Assembly (NCBI RefSeq): GCF_002878395.1
Contig: NW_025851300.1
Coordinates: 1-64,000 of the forward strand
Direction of reading: 5' to 3'
Length of the DNA: 64,000 bases
DNA from: Capsicum annuum
Taxonomy: Eukaryota > Streptophyta > Magnoliopsida > Solanales > Solanaceae
In this document: piece by piece, positions 35,561-45,720 of the stretch
How positions within the stretch are numbered: position 1 is the stretch's first letter
Layout: each line of letters opens with the position of its first letter
The notes under the pieces: generated by a model
The model's database searches: none
Told to the model about the DNA's origin: nothing
What the model saw: only the letters and a program-made list of their open reading frames with translations
Made by a program: the position numbers and the translations under genes

Positions 35561-35569
35561 ACACTACCC

Positions 35570-35910
35570 TTTCACTCAAGGACAGGTTTATTTGGGAACT
35601 GAAACTGGACTATTCTATTTCTGCAGTCGACTGCGCATAGAAGGAATGAAGCCAATCCATGTTGAGAATGACATCAAAATCAGTCATCTCTAATTTGACT
35701 AAGTCTGCTGAAGTGACTTTCTGAAATATCATAATCGGGTAGTTCCTGTATACCCACTGGGCTATGATGATTTTACCTACTGGGGTAGAGACTAAAAAGG
35801 GCTCTACTATGATTTTGGGATTGATTCTAAAATCGCCTGCTATATAGGGAGTAACAAAAGACAAAGAAGCTCCTGGATATAGCAATGCATAAACATGCAC
35901 ATGAAAGATC
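35570..35910 (-). pseudogene. Protease remnant of F
   Basis: A 96-codon open frame (35900-35610) covers nearly the whole retropepsin: MHVYALLYPGASLSFVTPYI at the active site, then VEPFLVSTPVGKIIIAQWVY, and LEMTDFDVILNMDWL at the end. The catalytic Asp is Tyr (YPGA; codon at plus 35877-35879, GAT to TAT). Apart from that the fold is well kept, so it is a recent loss compared with the proteases of H, E1 and E2. Confidence 0.85.
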
Positions 35911-36374
35911 TGTAATGTATCAGTAACTACATCAAGAGAATTTTCCTAATCCTGTCAAGATTGAAGAGCATAGAGATGATTTGGACATTTCCCACTAGTA
36001 GCATTAGAGGTGGCACCCTAATGATTTGGGCAACCGTACTGAGCTGAGGAGCGATTCTGTTGACCCTGAGGACCTTCCTGAGGACAGTCTCTGACTCTGT
36101 GGCTTGACTTGCCAAATTCAAAACAAATACCACTGTTAGCTCTGTAAATACCCTGATAGTGCTTGCCATAAGTATGGCAAAGAGGATAAGTGTGTGCACT
36201 ACTAACACTATCCTGGGATTGAGAGCCTGGCACTCTATCTTTGTTACCCTCTCTAAACTTAGGAATTGGAGCACTGGCTGAAGAATGAGCAGGAACTGAT
36301 GACTTAGGATGAATCTGAGAGTGATTGCCTCCCTCTGACTTAGGCTGACTAAAATTAAAGCTACTTGTCCTAAC
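35911..36374 (-). pseudogene. gag C-terminal remnant of F
   Basis: The minus-strand frame reads a Ser/Pro/Gln-rich linker (FNFSQPKSEGGNHSQIHPKS and KFREGNKDRVPGSQSQDSVS), then CHTYGKHYQGIYRANSGICF, EFGKSSHRVRDCP, and QEGPQGQQNRSSAQYG. These are two Cys/His boxes of the nucleocapsid in which one Cys of each is replaced (Tyr, Phe). All upstream capsid sequence and the PBS are gone: at about 36375 the gag runs directly into the middle of the LTR. The 139-codon ORF reaching 36437 is therefore a gag/LTR fusion frame, not a natural start. Confidence 0.8.
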
Positions 36375-36950
36375 TGAATCACGTGTTAAAGGGCTTAAAT
36401 AGGGGTGGGAAATTGACCCTTTTAACCCTAGATGCATTTTGTAATTTCAGTAAAAATTTCCCAAATTAAACCCCTGGCGCGATGCAGCGCTATCGCGTCG
36501 TTTCACTAGAATTTGAAAATTGGAAAATTGAGGGATGGAGCGACACGAAGCCATCGCGTTTCTCCTTCTTTTGTGACCTGGAACTTTGGCGCGACGCGGA
36601 GGAAATCGCGCTAAGACACTGGAAAAGGACAATTCTAAATTTGGGCACTGGCGATGTACCATAATCGCGGACCCCTACTGAAATATGACAAATGCCATTT
36701 CCTCTTGTTGCGCAGCGCGCCACTGACTAATATGGCACTATTTTATCACGCGAACTTAAAATAGTCATAACTTCTCACCCGATTATTGTATTTGGGAGAA
36801 TCTTATATCGATGGAAAGCTTATTGAATTTCCCACATGACAAAAAGTAAAAATCTTGAAAATTCCTCATTGAATATCCATCATTAAATTTATAATATAAT
36901 ATGAGACATTCTTGAGATGAAATTAGCTAGGAAAAGTATAGAGTATTACA
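36375..36950 (-). repeat. 5' LTR remnant of F
   Basis: Matches 31585-32163, the first roughly 575 bp of the LTR on the minus strand. It is joined to gag at about 36375 by a deletion. It contains the GC-rich palindrome block GGCGCGATGCAGCGCTATCG (from 36476) and a second one from 36588 (GGCGCGACGCGGAGG), better kept than in the other LTR copy. Confidence 0.87.
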
Positions 36951-36955
36951 AGTAG

Positions 36956-37642
36956 AGATAGGCTTGAATATTGTGATTGATTGAATACACAAACCAATGT
37001 GCTATGTGGTTAGTACTCCTCATTTTAAGACCTGAAATTTGTTTGATTATAGTGATAAGGTGAAGTAATGTTCTTAAAGAGATGTAGAGTATGGGGTCCT
37101 ATAGCTTAAGCTAGCACCTTTTTACTTCGGGTTAGGCTTCGGCATGGAAGTACTATGCAGTTAGACTCAAGCTCTTGCAGTTAGGTATTTAGCAGAGGAA
37201 TTATAATATTGAGATATTGAAATGTGATATTAATAGATGAAAGCATAGTTGAGAAGCATTGAAAAATTTAAAGGCTATTAGACATATCTTTTGAGGTAGA
37301 GAATGATTCTATTCTATTCTTATGACCCACGAAAATCTTAGTTCATGTCTTGTACCAATCTTAATCAGGCCTAGGATTCTTACAAAAATTCATGCCTTAC
37401 AATGTTATGATCATGTTCCATAGAACACATGCCAAGATCATGTCTATGTCAAGTCTCGTTATCTCATGCCTCGTGCTTGCATGATTCACTTGGTTATGTC
37501 ATGAAGATCTTCTTAAATATATATGTATGTTTTGTTGAGGAAAAATTTCTAATGTGATGTTACATTATTTATTCCATACTTCTATGGCTTCAACAAGTTC
37601 CTACCCATCATTCGAGGATGAATGATTTTAAGGGAGAGATAA
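36956..37642 (+). other. 3' internal end of E3 with polypurine tract
   Basis: E3 internal sequence after element F. No gag or pol motif. The last bases, ATTCGAGGATGAATGATTTT then AAGGGAGAGAT (37609-37640), are the usual Ty3 3' end and polypurine tract directly before the 3' LTR. Confidence 0.7.
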
Positions 37643-39931
37643 TTTAACACCCCATATTTTTGGGCTAGAATTTGAACCATCGTTCCTATGTGATGAACCC
37701 AAACCCAATGATTCTATGTCAATATAAGTGTGATGATCAATTCTATAGTGTGTAAACATCTTTGGAGGTCGAGTAAGATCATAAAAATCTCCTAACTCAA
37801 AGATGAGTGGAGGACTTTTCCATCGATAGAGTTTTAGCGGACATCCTTACTTAGGTCAACTTCCAATGACCATTAAGTCTAGAATATAAAGAGTAAGGTG
37901 GATTACTATATATCAAATGAAAATTCTTTGAGTCTTCTTACCAACACGTCTGGTTTCACCATAATCTAATATTAGAGTAGAGAGTTATGATCCTTTTTAC
38001 CTCGAAGTGCCTGTATGGGTGAAGGTAACAACTTAAGTTGATAAGCTATCAACTAAGTGAAGAGATATTAACTTAGTCATTATCCCTAACCATAAAACAC
38101 CTTAAATGTCTTAAGGAAGGTGATGACTAAGTTGATAAGCCATCAAATAGTTGAAAAGTTATCAACTAAGTCATCAACCTTAACCAGAAAGTGTCCAAGC
38201 CCAGCTAGAGGTTAATGACTAAGTTGATAAGACATCAATTAGTTGATAAGATATCAACTAAGTCATCAATTGAAAACTCCTACAATTTTTATTCAGCTTC
38301 TTTATGGATATTTTGGTCTTTTTCTCTCCACAAACCAAACCACCACGACTTAAATCACACTTCAAACACCGATTGCCCATTATATGTCAGTTTCTCATTG
38401 CTTATTCTCCTCTCCACTCTCAAGAGAGAAAGAAGTTAGGCTTTCTTTCAAAATCCATACTTTCAAGGCTTAGATTTAAGATATCTCGAAGTTTGTTTAT
38501 CAAAAAAAGATATGTAGGACTATCTTAACTCTCATGGAGTAAGTTTAATGTCTTTAACAAGTTTAAAAAATGTATATGTAATTGGTTTTGATAACCATTT
38601 GAAGAGCATGCATCATGAACCCATGTTTGAAGAAATTATGAAATTACTAGGGGATTTTTCCATGAACGTGAGTTATAGTCATGTGTTCATATGTTATGAG
38701 TTTCAAAAAGTGATTTAAGATCATGATTTACGAAATCCCCCTAGCATGATGAAATTTATGGTCTTAAAATGTTATGGGTTGTTCGAATGGGTGATTTAAA
38801 ATCTTGAGTTTAAATGTTTACTATCACATGGATTTTTAAGTGAATTTGAGAGCATGAACTATAAGTCCCCATTTTTCAATCATGAGATTCATTTATGACT
38901 AGTGTTGGGGCTATTTTGTGAATGATGATAATTCTTGAGTTTTACATACCTCTTTACTATTATGCATGGTTATTTTACATGTTTGCAAAAGGTGATTATT
39001 ATTTTAAATGCTCTTATTTCCTAATGAATAATTGCATGTGTTTTATTTAAGAATTGGCCACCACATATTCAACTATTACAAAGACAGTGTTTTCCATGTT
39101 TCATATGCTATTTGAAATAAGAACTCTCATGTAATATTTAAATCTTTTGGGTGGTCATTAACACGTTTTTGAATAAAAGGGCTATGAACATGACATGATA
39201 TGATATTATATGGCTTGCAAGTCCAAGTATGATGATACCTATCACGGAATGCCCATAACATGAAAGAAATGAATGGGCTTAAAGAGAGTTAGATAGTTAC
39301 CCAAATAAGGCACAAATTCAGATAACTCATAGTCCAAAATCATGTTTTGTCGATACGGATTTTATAATATGTTATTCGATAAGTGGGATAGCATAGTATG
39401 TCAGCAAGTTGGACATCTTTTTCATGATACTCCAATCCTTGTGAAAAACTTAGATTGGGTGCTTGTCCAGTGAGTTAATACAGATCCCATATAGCCCGTG
39501 GGACAATAGACATGTAGGGTGCACCATCTAGCTCAGAAGTAAAGCAAAGAGTCGAGTCAGTGTTTTACAAGCATAAATTGAAGCTTTTTATGTTTTGCCC
39601 ATGTTTTTTATATATATTATGATAAATTGATTTCCATAATGTTCTCAATTATGTTACATGAAATACATGTTATTTTTGGATTATTCAACATACCAGTACT
39701 TTCTAAGTATTGACCCTTATAATACAAGTTTTGAGACACAATCTTGTAGTCCATTATATCAGCAGAACATTTGGGATAATGACAAGAGTTGGTGAACTAT
39801 CCATCTTTTAGAGGGAATTTATTCATATGTTGACTTCTTTTAGCTTATGGTCCAGCCAAGGGCCTTGATCAGGCTTAGACAGTTAGTATTCAGTAGAGCT
39901 TCATAGACGAGATTTGATTAATGCATTATGA
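37643..39931 (+). repeat. 3' LTR of E3, first part
   Basis: Starts TTTAACACCCCATA (G of TG mutated to T) and matches the 5' LTR to about base 2190. Athila element E4b is inserted at 39931/39932, and the last 171 bp of this LTR are at 49081-49251. The palindrome block (38030-38275) is longer than in the 5' LTR and holds several AGTTGATAAG/ATCAACT units, including AGTTGATAAGCTATCAACT at 38036-38054. Confidence 0.87.
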
Positions 39932-40212
39932 TGTGTGAGCAGATGCTAACACATTTGAGGCTTTTAACTAAGAATAATTGCAAAGTCTTAAGCAACTTTT
40001 ATCGTTTTTGGTTGTTTTATGTTTGATTTTGTAGTAGTAGCTGATATGATTAAGAACCAACAAGAATGGAAGCAAAGAAGTTAAAATCTGAGAAAATTTG
40101 AAGAAAAGTATGGCAGACGATATATGTGATAAGTCCTTAGCCTCGTGATAAGCTATCAGCTTTATCATTAGTAGTAGACAGAGAATTAGCCTAAGTTGAA
40201 AGCTATCGCTAA
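39932..40212 (+). repeat. 5' LTR of E4b, first part
   Basis: Aligns with 47573-47850 of the E4b 3' LTR. It ends where E4a is inserted and contains TGATAAGCTATCA at 40146-40158. Confidence 0.85.
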
Positions 40213-41577
40213 TGTGTGAGCCCATGCTAACACATTTGAAGCTTTTAACTCTAAATAATTGCAAAGTCTTGAGTAACTTTAGTCGTTTGATTAGTTTATG
40301 TTGGTTATGCAGTAAAAGTAGAGAAAAAGGAGAATCACAAATAAAGGAAGAAAAAGGGATGAAATCAGAAGCAAATGAAGAGCTAAGTGTGGTTGACGAC
40401 ATCGATGACACGTCGTCAGCCTGGTGATAGACTGTCCAGGATGCCATCAAACTTAAACAAAAGAGAGGATTTGAAGGAATTTTTATGAAGACCTTCATGA
40501 AATGCCGTCAAGATCTTGATAGGCCGTCACTATCGTCATCAACCTTAGGCAGCAAAAGTTGAATTTGCAGAGAAACTGACAACGTCTGTGACAGGCCATC
40601 AAAATCATAATAGGCCATCACAACCGCCATCATCTATTATGAAGAGCATCTGAAACTTTAGTTTTATTTCCTTATTTAGGGTTAACTACTTAAATCCTTT
40701 TATAGGGCTTTTGTATTATCCATCAATTAATTGAAATATCCTACAACATACGACTTTTTCTTCTCTCTCTCTCTCGAAGACAAATATTTTGGTGGTTTTC
40801 CTTCTGATTCAATTGAAAGAACACTTCTAATTTCCTTCATTATTGTAAGTTAATCCTTTTAATTATGAATTCAACTTGTGTTCTTATTTTCTACATCATG
40901 AGTAGCTAAACACTCTTAACCTGTGTTATGAAATCTAAGGTTAGGTCACGATAAGGTGTTGATTAATTACTTAAGGTTTAATAGGTGTTAGTATTTCTTG
41001 GTAATTCTGATATTCTAACTTATGTCTGTTGGCTGCAAATAATAGGCGTACCTACTTTGGTTTGCTTGAGAAAGAAATCATAGACAGTAGGAAGTGAATT
41101 ATCGATAGGGACTCGGAAAGGCTTCGTTTAATAATTAGTGTTGTAATAAGGTTGATTAACTTGAGGTAAAATCTAGGCAGTGAGTTGCAATTCCCTAAGT
41201 CTAAGAGGATTAGCAAATTAGATGCTTGAATAGGTCCAGAGACATTTGAGCATACTATCGATAAAGATAGCTTGTCATCCTAACTACAGTGAGAACCTTG
41301 AGTTACTTGTAGCATCTATCATATACCATAAACCCTAGTGAACATAATCCCCGTTATTTCATAAAATATTGATTACAAACATTAATCTCAAAGTGATTAA
41401 CAATTGTCTGAGAAATTTAAACCCCCATTTCAGGAAACAGTAAACTACCAGTGAATTATTTCGTAAACAACTTGAGTTCACACCCTATTCCCTGTGGGAT
41501 TCGACCCCAACCTAGTTGGGTTTTATAATGACAAAGATCACTTACACCCGTTCAAGAGTGTAGTTTGAGTGTTATCA
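40213..41577 (+). repeat. 5' LTR of E4a (1365 bp)
   Basis: Starts TGTGTGAGCCCATGC and ends AGTGTTATCA, followed by the PBS. It has a palindrome-rich U3 block (about 40390-40640), a TATA-like CTACTTAAATCC near 40685 and a CT-rich run (40758-40775) likely near the transcription start. It closely matches 61868-63325. Confidence 0.87.
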
Positions 41578-41581
41578 AAAA

Positions 41582-41599
41582 TGGCAGCGTTACCAGAGA
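41582..41599 (+). other. Primer-binding site of E4a (tRNA-Asp type)
   Basis: TGGCAGCGTTACCAGAGA lies four bases after the LTR end. It corresponds to TGGCGCCGTTGCCGGGGA, complementary to the 3' end of plant tRNA-Asp, with mostly G-to-A changes. This primer choice is typical of Athila elements. Confidence 0.8.
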
Positions 41600-41705
41600 A
41601 TATGGTTGTAAACTAAAAGTTTGTGTACGCTAATTTAATGTTAGTTAAGTTTTCTAGATTTATGTTTATTTGTTATTTTTGTCTATTATAGGTACTGTGT
41701 TGTTT

Positions 41706-42700
41706 ATGCCAAAAACAAGAAGTTCCAGAGAACCGCTATTGCCAATCAATCCAGAACCTCAACTGATAGGGAAAATGGCTGAACAACAGGAGGCAGACAG
41801 ACTAGCCACTTTGGCCAGGGCTCAGGTGAACGTACAGAATTTGAGTCAACAAGCACGTCACCAGAACCCTAATGATAAAGACTTGGGTGATGAGGAATTG
41901 CTAAATCCTCAAAACCCAAGGCGAGCTGAGAAACTTACTGCACCTGTGCAGCAAAATATCAATAGAAATCGTCCAATCCGAGGAAGGTATGGCCAACATC
42001 CCATTCAATATGAGGCTGATGAAGATGATGAAGGAATGAATGGAGCTGGTGCAATAGGTGATATCATTCCTCCACCATTGGCAACAGGTGTAAAATTCAG
42101 TATAACAAGCACCATGATCCAACTCCTGAATCTGAAGGAGGTGTTTGGAGGCTTACCTGGTGATGACCCGAACATGCATTTGGTAAAATTCATCACTATT
42201 TACAAAATTTTTTACAATTTGGGAGTGAGCCAGAATGCGATCCGGTTGAGATTTTTCCATAATTCTCTGTCTGGAGAGGCAACAATGTGGTTAAATGAGC
42301 TAGAGCCTAATTCTATAACCAACTGAAGACAGTTGATAGGGGTGTTCCTTGAACAATTATTTCCACCAAATATAAGGGTACAGTTGAGGGATGAAATCAG
42401 TAACTTCAGACAACTCCCAACTAAAGCATTGCACAAAACTTGGGAGAGATTTAAGAAAAAGCTTACACAATGTCCAAACCACAACATGATGGACTTGCAC
42501 TTCAAGGAGACTTTGTACAGAGCTTTCAACTCTGTGACAAAGCCAATTGTAGACAACACTGGAGGTGGTTCGTTCATTGATCTCTCTTTCCTTGATGCTT
42601 TTGACATGCTGAATAGAATGACCAAGCAGAGTCGGGCTTGGCATACTAGGGATTCTGTAGTGGCTAGCCCGATTGTTGGAGGTGGTGTAACTGCAGAGGT
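41706..42700 (+). pseudogene. Athila-type gag of E4a (one stop, 3'-truncated)
   Basis: Gag of an Athila-group Ty3 element. Start taken at MPKTRSSREPLLPINPEP (41706), though the frame is open from 41670. After a Gln/Asn-rich, probably disordered N-terminus and an acidic patch (EADEDDEGMN) comes the capsid domain (retrotransposon gag family): VFGGLPGDDPNMHLVKFITI, RLRFFHNSLSGEATMWLNEL, FLEQLFPPNIRVQLRDEISN, FRQLPTKALHKTWERFKKKL, then KPIVDNTGGGSFIDLSFLDA. One TGA at 42324-42326 replaces Trp (TGG in the family). Otherwise the same frame is open to 42716, the best preserved retroelement gene here. The last codons (from about 42700) already come from the LTR joined by deletion. Confidence 0.87.
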
Positions 42701-42707
42701 TTTGATT

Positions 42708-43486
42708 TCCTTGTGATTCAATTGAAAAAACACTTTTGATTTCCTTCGTTATTGTAAGTTCATCCTTTCAATTATGAATTCAACTTGTGTGCTTATTTCC
42801 TACATCATGAGTAGCTAAAAACTCTTAACCTGGGTTATAGAATCTAGGGTTAGGTCATGATAAGGTGTTGATTAATTACTCAAGGTTTAATAGGTGTTAG
42901 GATTTCTTGGTAATTCTGATATTCTAACTTATGTCTGTTGGTTGCAAATAATAGGTGTACCTACTTTGGTTTGCTTGAGAAAGAAATCATAAACTGTAGG
43001 AAGTGAATTATCGACAGGGACTTGGAAAGGCTTCATTTAATAATCAGCGTTGTAACAAGGTTGATTAACCTGAGGTAAAATCTGGGCAGTGAGTTGCAAT
43101 TCCCTAAGTCTAAGAGGATTAGTAAATTAGATGCTTGAATAGGTCCAGAGACATTTGAGCATACTATCGATAAAGATAGCTTGTCATCCTAACTACAGTG
43201 AGAACCTTGAGTTACTTGTAGCATCTATCATATACCATAAACCCTAGTGAACATAATCCCAATTATTTTGTAAAATATTGATTACAAACATTAATCTCAA
43301 AGTGACTAACACTTGTCTGAGAAATTTAAACCCCCATTTCAGGAAATAGTAAACTACCAGTGAATTATTTCGTAAATAACTTGAGTTCACACCTTATTCC
43401 CTATGGGATTCGACCCCAACCTAGTTGGGTTTTATATTGACAATGGTCGCTTACACCCATTCAAGAGTGTAGTTTGAGCGTTATAA
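42708..43486 (+). repeat. 3' LTR remnant of E4a
   Basis: Begins in mid-LTR (CCTTGTGATTCAATTG, matching 62550 in E5 and about 40801 in the 5' copy) and ends GAGCGTTATAA, where the usual TTATCA end has changed. The join to gag at 42698-42710 removes pol, the polypurine tract and about 600 bp of LTR. Confidence 0.85.
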
Positions 43487-44723
43487 GTCAAGACATTTTG
43501 TGATAGGTCATCAAAGGTCTGATAAGCTGTCAAGAATGTTATCAGCCTAAGGTATCATAGGAGAACTAAAGAAGAGCCTTGATGAAATTTTGTGATAGGT
43601 CGTCAAGGAGCTGATAAGTCATCAAGATTGTCGCCAGCCTTAAGCAGGAAGAGCCAAAACTAAAAAAAGAGTTGACGATATTTGTGATAAGTCGTCAGCC
43701 TCCTGATAGGCTATCACAAATGTTGTCACCTAATCTAAGGAATTTTTGAATTTTTATTATTTTGTTTCCTTATTTAGGGTGAACTATTTAAAACATTTTT
43801 TAGGGGTTTTCTTGGGAGGTCCGCACATTGAGTTTTGACAATACTTTTGATATTTTCTCTCTAATTTCATGGCTTGAAAAAGTAAATACTTTGAAGAGAT
43901 TATTATTATTATTCGGAGATTTTCTGTTGTGATCTAATCTGAGATTCACTAGTTATTATTCATCTTGTGGTAAGTTTATCTTTCAAAGCATGAATTCATC
44001 TAGTTGCTTCGATTTTTACATCATGAGTGGCTAAATTCCTATAACTTGAATTATGAGATCTAGGTTTAGGTCTTGATAAGGTGCTGAGTGATTAGGATTT
44101 GAAAGGTAGTAGGACTTCTTGATAATTCTGAGGTTTTAATGAATGTTTGTTGGTTGCAAATAATAGATAAAACCTACTTTGATTTTCTTGAGAAAGAAAT
44201 CAAATACTGTAGGAAGTGACTTGTCAATAGGGACTTGGAAATACTCCATTTAATAATCAGCGCTGTAACAACGTTGGTTAACCTGATATAAAATCTGGGC
44301 AGTGAATATAAATTCCCTAAGTCTGAGTGAATTAGGTAATTAAATGCTTAAGTTGGTCCAGAGACATTTAAGAACAACTTCGATAAAGATAACTTGTTGT
44401 CCTACCTACCTTGAGAATCCTAAACCACTAGTAGCATCCATCAAGTACCAAAATCCCTAGTGAACATAATTATGGTTTTTCATAAACTCTTGATTACGAA
44501 CACTGGAACTAACGTAACCAAACATTATTTGTTTGATCATCAAAAACCTCCATTTTTTCTTTTTGTATCATTTATTTGAATTTAACTTGTAGCTATTGTT
44601 TCAAATTAGTTTAACCACCACTCACACTGTTCCCTGTGGATTCGACCCCGACTCCAAAAGTTGGGTAAATATATTGACGACGACCGTCTTGCACTAGATT
44701 GATGTATGAGTTGAGCTTTATCA
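43487..44723 (+). repeat. 5' LTR of E4b, second part
   Basis: Resumes E4b LTR after E4a and aligns with 47849-49080. It holds palindromic units such as GATATTTGTGATAAGTCGTC with its partner CTATCACAAATGTTGTC (43677-43728). It ends GCTTTATCA. Confidence 0.85.
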
Positions 44724-44726
44724 AAA

Positions 44727-44748
44727 ATAGTACTGTTGTTGGAAAACA
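44727..44748 (+). other. Degenerate primer-binding site of E4b
   Basis: ATAGTACTGTTGTTGGAAAA, at the expected place after the LTR end, aligns with the tRNA-Asp type PBS (ATGGCGCCGTTGCCGGGGAA) with many G-to-A and C-to-T changes. Confidence 0.6.
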
Positions 44749-44869
44749 ATTTGGCGTATTGAGTTGGTTTGGAATTTTAGCCTACTTGCTTGAATTCAAA
44801 CTTGTAAATATTTGTTTTTTCTTTTATTTCTTGTGTTAGGTAGATTTTTATTTTAGTTTACTTATTACT

Positions 44870-45720
44870 ATGGCATTGTGGAATGAATATGAGCTTGGTG
44901 GTTGGAAATCTTATCTTGATGATCCATGTCCATATTGTGATCGACCTCACTTTTGGCAAGATTATAGATATGCTCCCCGGAGAGAGATGTGTGGACTATC
45001 TCCATCCTACTGGGAGTATGATTGTTCTTTATGTGGTGGTCAAGATGGAAATTGGAGTGATTTCCCAAATGCCCTCTCTCCCCATTTTGCTAACCAAAAT
45101 TCTAGTTCTACTGATGATTTTGATAGGGTTTTTGCTCAAAAAAAAAGGAAGAACGAAGCACTAGAAAGAGTGGCATTGAAGCTATGCTTCAACTAATGTT
45201 GGATCATATGGACACAACAAATAATATCATATGTGATATACGTCAAGACAATAGGGAATTTAACAAGAAAAGAGAAAGAATAGGGAAGATGGATATCGAG
45301 GTCAATCATCCAAAGCACTCTTCTATATTATGTTTAGATGATATCTTGTATGTGGAATCATTTAGACTAATCAAAGAGTGTGAAGATGAGGAGCAAGAAT
45401 CCTATAGTGATGTTTAGCAACCCTTGGTGATTTCCAAACCAACCGAACCATTCATGAACGAAGATGCCAAGGATGAGGAAATGGTATGAGAGTCGAAAGA
45501 AGAAATCAAGCACAATTCATATGAAGATTCTAGTCCATTTTGGGGTAAATATACTATTATGGATGCTACTCCGAAATTGAGAGTTAGTCCTCATTCGAAC
45601 CACTTTTCAACATTATGCTTGGTGGATGTGATGAAAGTCAAATCACCCAAGCAAATGATGAATTTTGAAAATAAGGAAGAAAATTCTTACATTTTGGAGT
45701 TTATCATTCCAAAATGGTAA
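44870..45720 (+). pseudogene. Unrecognised ORF of E4b, frameshifted
   Basis: Starts MALWNEYELGGWKSYLDDPC, and the first 100 codons hold two Cys pairs (CPYC near residue 24, CSLC near residue 58) plus many aromatic residues, a possible zinc-binding module. The frame breaks in a run of A (45138-45147). The other frame continues as KSGIEAMLQLMLDHMDTTNN, then IRQDNREFNKKRERIGKMDI, a polar helical stretch. After TAG at 45416-45418 and a TGA near 45487 the reading still looks coding (KPTEPFMNEDAKDEEMV, DATPKLRVSPHSNHFSTLCL) up to about 45720. I do not recognise the family. By position it may be a divergent gag-like product of a non-autonomous Athila relative. Confidence 0.55.

Larger units (their letters stand above)
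29634..36950 (-). mobile_element. Ty3/gypsy element F, minus strand, in E3
   Basis: Complete pol order on the minus strand: gag remnant (36374 down), protease, RT, RNase H, integrase, and a 3' LTR (32163-29634). The 5' LTR is only a 576-bp remnant (36375-36950). TSD is AGTGG (29629-29633) and AGTAG (36951-36955), one G-to-A change. The polypurine tract on the minus strand (CTTAAGAAGGAGATGT) sits just before the 3' LTR at about 32164-32180. PBS and most of gag are deleted. Compared with E1 and E2 its coding frames are better preserved, which suggests a younger insertion (qualitative). Confidence 0.88.
40213..43486 (+). mobile_element. Athila element E4a, nested in E4b 5' LTR
   Basis: Complete 5' LTR (40213-41577), tRNA-Asp-type PBS, gag (41706 to about 42700), then directly a truncated 3' LTR (about 42708-43486). 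All of pol is deleted. The E4b LTR resumes at 43487 (AAGACATTTTGTGATAGGTC shared with 47849 onward). Possible TSD GCTAA/GTCAA is imperfect. The LTR is the same family as E5's (61868-63325). Confidence 0.83.

Noticed and set aside
39968..40498. 176-codon minus-strand ORF
   Set aside because: Lies within Athila LTR sequence, spans the E4b/E4a insertion junction and reads through LTR palindrome blocks; composition is that of a chance frame.
42212..42733. 173-codon minus-strand ORF
   Set aside because: Antisense shadow of the Athila gag of E4a.
44868..45164. Alternative ORFs overlapping the E4b ORF (66 codons minus, 93 codons plus)
   Set aside because: Overlap the frame with the CxxC pairs and helical continuation; the chosen frame joins best with downstream coding signal.
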